A stretch of DNA of 64,000 bases from Cyprinodon diabolis (taxonomy: Eukaryota > Chordata > Actinopteri > Cyprinodontiformes > Cyprinodontidae): NCBI GenBank assembly GCA_030533445.1, contig CM060072.1:21889767-21953766 (forward strand), written 5' to 3'. The position numbers were made by a program, and so were the translations under genes. A model generated the notes under the pieces. The model had not been told where the DNA came from, made no database searches, and saw nothing but the letters and a program-made list of their open reading frames with translations. Positions 51,722-60,700 of this stretch are shown here, piece after piece. Each line of letters starts with the position of its first letter. Position 1 is the stretch's first letter.

Positions 51722-54700
51722 TATATACACTATATTGCCAAAAGTATTTGCTCACCTGCCTTGACTCACATATGAGCTTAAGTGACATCCCGTTCCTAAT
51801 CCATAGGGTTCAATATGACGTCGGTCCACCCTTTGCAGCTAGAACAGCTTCAACTCTTCTGGGAAGGCTGTCCACAAGGTTTAGGAGTGTGTTTATGGGA
51901 ATTTTTGACCATTCTTCCAGAAGCGCATTTGTGAGGTCGCACACTGATGTTGGACGAGAAGGCCTGGCTCTCAGTCTCCGCTCTAATTCATCCCAAAGGT
52001 GTTCTATCGGGTTGAGGTCAGGACTCTGTGCAGGCCAGTCAAGTTCATCCACACCAGACTCTGTCATCCATGTCTTTATGGACCTTGCTTTGTGCACTGG
52101 TGCACAGTCATGTTGGAAGAGGAAGGGGCAAGCTCCAAACTGTTCCCACAAAGTTGGGAGCATGGAATTGTCCAAAATGTCTTGGTATGCTGAAGCATTC
52201 AGAGTTCCTTTCACTGGAACTAAGGGGCCAAGCCCAGCTCCTGAAAAACAACCCCACACCATAATCCCCCCTCCACCAAACTTTACACTTGGCACAATGC
52301 AGTCAGACAAGTACCGTTCTCCTGGCAACCGCCAAACCCAGACCCGTCCATCAGATTGCCAGATGGAGAAGCGCGATTCGTCACTCCAGAGAACGCGTCT
52401 CCACTGCTCTAGAGTCCAGTGGCGGCGTGCTTTACACCACCGCATCCGACGCTTTGCATTGCACTTGGTTATGTATGGCTTGGATGCAGCTGCTCGACCA
52501 TGGAAACCCATTCCATGAAGCTCTCTGCGCACTGTTCTTGAGCTAATCTGAAGGCCACATGAAGTTTGGAGGTCTGTAGTGATTGACTCTGCAGAAAGTT
52601 GGCGACCTCTTCGCACTATGCGCTTCAGCATCCGCTGACCCCGCTCCGTCAGTTTACGTGGCCTACCACTTCGTGGCTGAGTTGCTGTCGTTCCCAAACA
52701 CTTCCATTTTCTTATAATACAGCTGACAGTTGACTGTGGAATATTTAGGAGCGAGGAAATTTCACGACTGGATTTGTTGCACAGGTGGCATCCTATCACA
52801 GTTCCACGCTGGAATTCACTGAGCTCCTGAGAGCGACCCATTCTTTCACAAATGTTTGTAAAAACAGTCTGCATGCCTAGGTGCTTGAATTTATACACCT
52901 GTGGCCATGGAAGTGATTGGAACACCTGATTCCAATAATTTGGATGGGTGAGCAAATACTTTTGGCAATATAGTGTATCTGTATATAAATTTTGGCAACC
53001 TTTCTTCCCTAAGGTGGTATGTGGCTGAATTTCTACTTCACTGCAGTAAAAAAATGAGAAAAAAAACAGGTGTTTTGTATTGGCCTGTAGAAAAATGCAC
53101 ATACCAAATGGCTCACAAGAAGTGACTGTGGATAAGATGACTGCGCGTACGCATCCCCGCAGCATTGGCATGTTGCTCCACAGGCGCAAGGGGCAGGTCG
53201 GGGTTCTCCGTTAGGGCGTCAGGGCGACATGGCATTTAGAACGTCGGACAGCACTTCTGAAAAACGAGACTGCGAGATCTCAGATGCAAAAGTGCAATGT
53301 TGCAAGGAGTTTTGTGATATCTGGTATTGCGTGGGTCCTCCTTGTGGCTGGCTCCAAATCCATTCGGAGTTCCCCCAACAGCTCCAAAATGGCAATGCTG
53401 GATAAACGATATGTTTTGATGATCGTTTCCTCGTTCATTCCAAAAATATTCACACGGAGTGAAAAAATGTGTTCTCTGCGTCTCCTTGCTTCATTTCGAT
53501 GTCTCCTTCTTGCGACAATAACCGCTGCCATGTGTGCGCATTTACGCATACAGACCATTTGCACCTTCTTTTGAAACGTGTTAAATATAGAGTCAGATAC
53601 CGTTAGCAAAATTGCTTTCAGGTTTGATAAATCACTTTGCGAGTGCTAAATTAATATATTTACATGTTCTCCTCCCACAAGACGCACTTTTGTGTGTAAA
53701 CGCCCCATATTGCATAATCATTGCAGAAAAAGTACTAAATGGATAAGAGGCGCTATTTAGCACGTTTTAAAGACCAAATCCTTTCAGCACGCTGTTGATA
53801 GATCAGTTTGTACATTTTTTAGTGTGCGCAGTGAAATAGCTCACGTTTTTATACACGCAAACCTTTGATAGATCCGGCCCTCAGGGTACATCTTTAAGCT
53901 TTCTGTCCCCAATTCTTTCCTGAGAAGAGATCATTGGAACATACACTTTAAATAACACTTCATAATGTATATTTATTACATGAGACATGACAAGAGAAAT
54001 GGCTGAAATTGCAAATGGCAGTGCTCACCTTGTTTAGAAAATGAACTCAGAATAACAGTTAAAGAAGCAGTTTATAAATCTCCAGGGTCTCCCCCTGCCA
54101 CATCTAGACATTTCACATCACTGCATCACACATGTTTGTAAATGAGGAGACATCAATGGCTCCAGCCATATCAGGATGTTACACAGTGTTCTAGATCAAG
54201 GACATTCCAAATGCACAGTGACTGAGAGCTCGCTGTTAAGAATTATCCGTTCTGTCTAAGCTCCAATTTCCTTTCCAAATCTCTGTTACAGTATGTACAC
54301 AATGGAGATAACTGTCTACCCTGACAGAAGAACGGCCCAAATTAGATGAACTACTTGGGAAAACATTAAGCATGTAAGGCATGTAAAATTAGGCATTAAC
54401 ATGTAAGGAATTATTAGAGTTTAAGAACATACATGAATAATAGAAAATAATCCTAACAATATAGATTCCTTAACATCTGTAGGCAGGGCCAGTCCATGCA
54501 ATACGAAACTTAAGCAACTGCTTAGGCCCTTAGGAAAGCAATGGGGCTGCAAAGAACAATTATTTGCTTGGTTTTGGTAATGATTTGTATATTAACAAAA
54601 CCCCCAATTTCATGATAAAAATTTGCATTTTTTACATTACAATATACTACCATCATACTTAGGAAATGCTTTCTTGATAGAGACAGGAATACATCTTTAC

Positions 54701-57700
54701 CCAATCTGACTTAGCTTCAACCTTTTTACAAAGAACAAACCTATATTTCTTTTAATTTGCATTGCAGCTTAAAGCCTTCCAGTTTTACACCAAAATTGGT
54801 TGTAAAGTATCTATTTGGGATGTCCTGTCTTTTTTTTAAAGTTGTATAACATTTTGAAAAGTATTTACCTTTTTAATCTTACAAATAGCCACCACAAGTT
54901 GCACTGCAAAAACGATCTAGAAATAAGTAAGACTGTCTCAAATTTAGTGCATTTACCCTTAATTTTAGTAGGTTAATGAGATGATTTGCCAATGGAATGA
55001 GTATTTTTGCTCTTAAAATAAGATATTTATATAAAATGCACTTGAAATAATAAAAATGCAATTGTGTTTCCTTATTTAAATGTAAATTGTCTTGTTCCAT
55101 TGGCAAAATGTCTGTTATACCTTCTCAATTTAAGAACAAATGCACTTATTTTAAGAAAAAAATGACTTATGTAGATTTTGATTTTTTCCAGTGTGTTGGT
55201 TGTACCATGAAAAATGTTGGTGAAGATTCTCAGTTTTCAAAATAAAAACAAGGCTTTGTTGAGCTACTGTATAAAAAAAGTTGAACTCAACGCTATTCCT
55301 CAAATTTTGAATTGAAAAAGCTTCCTGAATGGGAAGCGAAACATCTTCAAAGTCCAGTTTTTTAGAATTACCATGACAAATTGAGTTAAAATGCTTCAGA
55401 AGTTTTACAAGGTACTGTAAGGGCAATTCTTGTAGTACTAAGAGTGATGTCATTTTTTTTCCAATTATTTGTATGATATAAAAAATTTTTTTTTATCTTC
55501 AATTTCCTTTCATTAAGAGATACGTACAGATTTAAACTTTGTCTACAACATGAATAATTTTATCTTTCAGCTGGCATGCAGGCCTTTTACAAAGTGAAGG
55601 CATGTGACTCTTCATCAGGCGCTCCAATATTGACAGGTGTTGTGAGGGAATTCTTCGTGGCAGCAGAGAAGGCCACATGGAACTACGCTCCCTCAGAAAA
55701 GAATTTGTTTAACAACGAATCTCTTACTGAAGCAGACAGGTGAGTTAATATCTTTGGTGTTGTTTTCTTATAGGAGGTACACATTTTAGATGGCTCAGAA
55801 TCAAGGCCCATAGGCAAGTTTTTTGATTTGAAAAAGAAATCTTTTAAGGCTAACAGGTTTTAATTTGACTGTAATAACAGAATCTAACTCAACTGACATG
55901 GTTGATTTTGGGCATCATGGACTTGATTCCAACTGATTGTATAAAATGCGCCACATTCAAATATATGGAAACATTTATACACCCATTTTAATGGGTATGC
56001 CACACCCATTTGGAAGACAACAACACTTCACTTCCCATTAAGCCACAGTCAACCAATAGAGCATCTTTGCACGGATCTAAAGATTAGGCTGATGGGAAGG
56101 AGACCTTCCAAAACTTGGATAGCTTGATAATTATAACTGCTTTTCATGTTTAGATTGAGGAATATTTTAAGCTTTCCTAATATTTTTTTTGTATAAATGA
56201 GGAAAGAAATAAGAAATGCTTATTATGAAATTTGCCCTTATTTTGTTTTTTTCATCAAGTTTTGGATTCATTCCATTTGCATCTTAGTTGATGTCTTTAT
56301 GGCATGATACCTTTTAAAAGCTTGATCTGTTTAGGCATTTTATAAAACCTTATTGTCTGTTAGCTGTTTAACTGCTTTATAAAGTTTGTTGTGTATGCCA
56401 AGACATTTTTGGTTAGATATCCAGAGATGTTGTTCTGTTTTCTTTTCTCTGTAGTGCATCAGAGGTTTTTTTTGGCAAAGAAGGGGGACGAATTGGTGGA
56501 AAATATGTTAAAGTATTATACAGAGCGTACACAGACAGCACCTTTTCCAAGGTCATAACATCACCATCTCATCATGGATTGTTGGGTAGTTTTTCCTTTT
56601 TCTTTTTTCCTACAGTTATTTTCTTTGTTGCTGTTTCTTGTCCCCCCATTTTTCGGTCATCTCATCTCATGACATGTTCATCATTTAATCAGGTCCAGTT
56701 CTGAGGGTAGAAGAGGGAGATATTCTCAATGTGACATTCCTGAACAAGGCGGATAGAGGCTACAGCATTCATCCCCATGGACTTAACTACGACAAGCGAT
56801 TCCAAGGAACCAGCTATGAGGATGGTGAGGATTGACCCGATCAGACTGTCTTTAGCTCTCTGTATTCAATAGACAGCTTGTCAGTCTGGAAGAATCAGAC
56901 TCTCCAGACTAAAACTGACCTGATCAATCAGAGAGCAAGAACCCCAATTTTATGCTTGACCCAGAATTACTTATAATGCAAAAACCTTTTTCTGTAACCT
57001 AAACAGTTGAGAATGAAGCAACAATAAGGTTATGGTTTGTCGATACCCTTTATTATGTCCAGAATGAGCCTGATATATCTTTAAAGTTTCAGCAACTGGC
57101 TGCTGTAGGAGCTTTTCCTTTTTAAAAAAAGACAATTAGCTAGTTATCTACATGGTCCTAACTTGCTTCCTTTTCTCCTTTTTAACCAGAAATTAATGTT
57201 TATATTTATTACAACAGTTCTATATATTTCATAAACAAACCAAATACAATTTTGTTCAATCTGTGATTTTTATTTGTATTTCACTTATTTTGAGATTTAT
57301 TTTGTTCTTTTTATTTCAAATTAATTTGAGGATTTATAGCAGTTGTAGAGTAAGAAATAACCGTTGCTTTACGTATTTGGGCTGTGGGGAAAAAATAATG
57401 TTTTAATACGAGCTTCTCGACTGTGCTTGCAGGTTTGAACTAACCTTGAATTTAAAAGCACATTTTGCCCAACCCTTGTACAGCACAATTAATGTTTGAA
57501 TATGGTTTTACTTCCTTGTGTATTGCTCTTTAAAAGAACAGTTTGAGCCATCAAGGAAATCATGAGTCTGTTTGTTTAACTACCATTGGTATTCACACCA
57601 TCAACACATTAGGAATAGATTTTCTTATGTGTCAGTGCGCCATCACTGCAGGGTGTACTGTTATTCATTAATGAGAAGTATTGGTTTTAAATCTGTAAAT

Positions 57701-60700
57701 GTGTGTGCCTGAATGCAATGAGGCTGGGCAGGGAATAGAAACAGGAACCAGCTTTGTGAACGTATCAAGGTAGGATCTGTAAATGTCGTTTATCTATTTC
57801 GGTTTGCTGAGAACAGTAAAGTCTCACATATTTCTGATGATCAGGAATTGCAGCCCAAAAAAGACACCAAATGTTGTTGCATATACTCTACCCTTGTGAT
57901 GTTATAACCAAAACCTTGTATGTATTTTAATGGGATTTCCTTACTCAAATAGCAGAAGAAAAAATACATAAATTATTTTTAGATAAAAAAGAACAAACAT
58001 TAATGCACATTTGTATTTAGACCAACTGTACTTATGCTAATTTTACCATTCCAAATATAAGTATGCCCACTCTATGCTGCTGTCACCACCATGTTTCACC
58101 ATGATGTTGGTTTTCAGCATTAGTTCTTTCTTTCTTGTAATGTTGAAATATATTATTTATTTGCCCTACAGATGCCTGCTGTATATACATGGCAGTTGAT
58201 AATTAGACTGATCATGGTTTTCTATTAACAGCTCATTTCTTTAAAAAGTATTGACTCAATGAATATAGATTATATTAAGGAAAAATCAAAACAATACTAA
58301 ATTAAATCTCCAAACTGTATTTGATTTCAAACCAAATAGAATGCGTTCCTCTGTTTAAGTTTCATTTAATAACTGAGCTGAAAACTTTTATTGTTTTATC
58401 TGTAATGTTTTAGGTATTGATAAACCAGGGTCAAACGTTGAGCCAGGTCAGAAATTCACCTACTCGTGGCAAGTGCTGGAAGGCCCATCTTCCTCTGATG
58501 CTCCTTGTATTTCCTATCTGTACTACTCTGGCACGGATCCTGTCAAGGATACCAACTCTGGGTTAGTTGGACCTCTGCTTGTGTGCAAACGAGGAACGCT
58601 AGGGCAGAATGGCATCCAGGTTTGGGATTTTTGATCTCTGTAAACACACAATCTCATATTAAGAGATTTCTGCCTACATTGTTATGTAACCAAATATACA
58701 GTACCATACATATATACTCCCCTTTTTGTTTCCTTGATTGTGTTTATTATTTAACAGAGGGACGTGGATAAGGAGTTCTTCCTGCTTTTCTCAGTCATGG
58801 ATGAAAACTTGAGCTGGTATTTGGAGGAAAACATCAAGCTTTTTGGAACCCCAGAGACAAATCAAGAAGGCGAGGACTTTGAGGAGAGCAATAAGATGCA
58901 TGGTAATCAAAGGCTGTTGACTTACCTTAATGCTGATTAGATTTATAGCATATGTTTGAAGATCTAGGTTGTATTTCTCTAATATTTTGCTTTGTTTTCT
59001 TCAGCTGTAAATGGATACATGTATGGGAACCTTCCTATGCTGGAGATGTGTGCTGGGGATAATGTTGTGTGGCACACCTTTGGGCTCGGCACGGAGGCAG
59101 ACATACATGGTGTCTATTTTGAAGGAAATACCTTTAAGTTACAAAGCACAACACGTGACACAGTGAGCCTTTTCCCCCACACCACCGCAGCTCTCTCCAT
59201 GCGGCCAAATAATCACGGTTAGTCATTCACCTATTTAATATACGCATAATAAGCTTCACTTTTTTTCCCACACAGGTGCATGTACACTTATTTGAAAAAT
59301 ACTTAGCTTTAGTTCACTTTTTGCCATGTTTTTCTTATAACCAAATTATATCAGCATAAATGTTATGAAATGTAAATCACACTAATTAAATATTTTTAGA
59401 TCTGTTTTCTTATCATTATGTTGGAGACTATTACATTTTAATTAACAACCAATAGTGGGAAATCTATAGACCTTGTCAATACGTATATATATATTTTTTA
59501 TTTTAAAATCTTATAACAACAAACTGCCTCTTTAAGAATGATATAACATTTCCAATTACAAATTCCCCCGTGTTTCCAGTTTTTTTTTTAAATGTTCTTT
59601 TATAGTTTTATTTAGCCTTTTCTGCCATAAACTTAAGTTCTTAGCTTCATAACCTTTGGCTCAGATAGCAACAGGAGCGACTTCTTATTGCTAACAGTCA
59701 TTGACATATTCAAAGTTTGCCTTTTTCTCCCTTTCAGCTCTGAGATGTTTGAGGGTGTCTTTAATATTGAATATGTTTAAAGTTACCCTACAGCTTCTTT
59801 AAAAAGTAAAGATCTGGTCTTTGACTAGCCCTATACTTTAAATTCTTAATTTTTAGCCAGTTTTTGGTGAAATTAAAGGTATGTTCCACACTCACTGTCA
59901 TTTTGAAAGTTTCACTTCAGCTTCAGCTTGATTTTTTTTTTGACAAAGCATAAAACAATTCCTTACACACTCTCGGGTGTATGGTAGAAATTATTTCAGT
60001 TCCTGTTCCAGCTATGCTGCTTTATAGCCTTGTCAATTTGCTTTGCTTAAATGGCTAAATTAATCCCCCCTTATGTTTATAAGGTGATTGCACACAACCA
60101 TACCTCCTATTTTATAGTAATTCTCTTAAATAATCAGAAGATTCTTTAATTTCCATCTTATGATTTGGCAAATTTTATCTGCATGACAGATATAGCTGAA
60201 TTTGAAACTTGGTACAAAGGTAAAATCTTAGTCGACTTAATGATTGCCTTGGTCTTGTGATGGCAAAACAAGCCCAAATCAGCATCTCTTAGCCAGCATG
60301 CTCCATAGATTGTTTGAAATCTTTGTCCTGTTTCTCTTTGTCTTTGGTTTTCACCAAACCTGGCCCTATGGGTTATAGCCAGCATGCCTTCTTTTTTTTA
60401 ATCAGATGTAATTCTGAATTCTCGATTTGAGATAAGTCACAGCTTTGCCATACCAAACAGAAAAAAGCTAACATATAATGATGCCTGTAGAATCTCAGAT
60501 GGAGCTTAATCTTCAGACACATTAGGGAGGATGTTTACTTCTTGAAGGCTTGTCTCTTGTGAAAGTTTTCCATCTAGGAATAATTTTAGATTCACTTCAA
60601 ATTGTTTATAAATGATCTAATGTTTCCTTTGAGAAGATGTCTTATGGGCAGCGATTTTGAGAGTTATTGCTGTTCTCCTTCTGTGTTGGAACTGATTTGT

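Larger units (their letters stand above)
50191..53881 (-). mobile_element. PIF/Harbinger element, host of two nested Tc1 elements
   Basis: The left end AGGGCCGGATTTATCAAG and right end CTTTGATAGATCCGGCCCT are inverted partners. They lie 3.7 kb apart with GC-rich subterminal words (TTTGCGCTTGC, GCGAGTGCTAAAT). The 3-bp flanks are CTG and CAG, close to the CWG targets reported for this superfamily but not identical to each other. A minus-strand transposase fragment of matching family lies at 53225-53609. Most of the original interior is missing or displaced by the Tc1 insertions. Confidence 0.7.

Noticed and set aside
51748..52518. 256-codon plus-strand open frame
   Set aside because: Complete antisense shadow of the Tc1 transposase B gene.
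52842..53189. Upstream extension of the 459-codon minus-strand frame around transposase B
   Set aside because: The family start MGRSQ is at 52841; the extension reads through the terminal repeat and Harbinger-derived DNA and has no family match.
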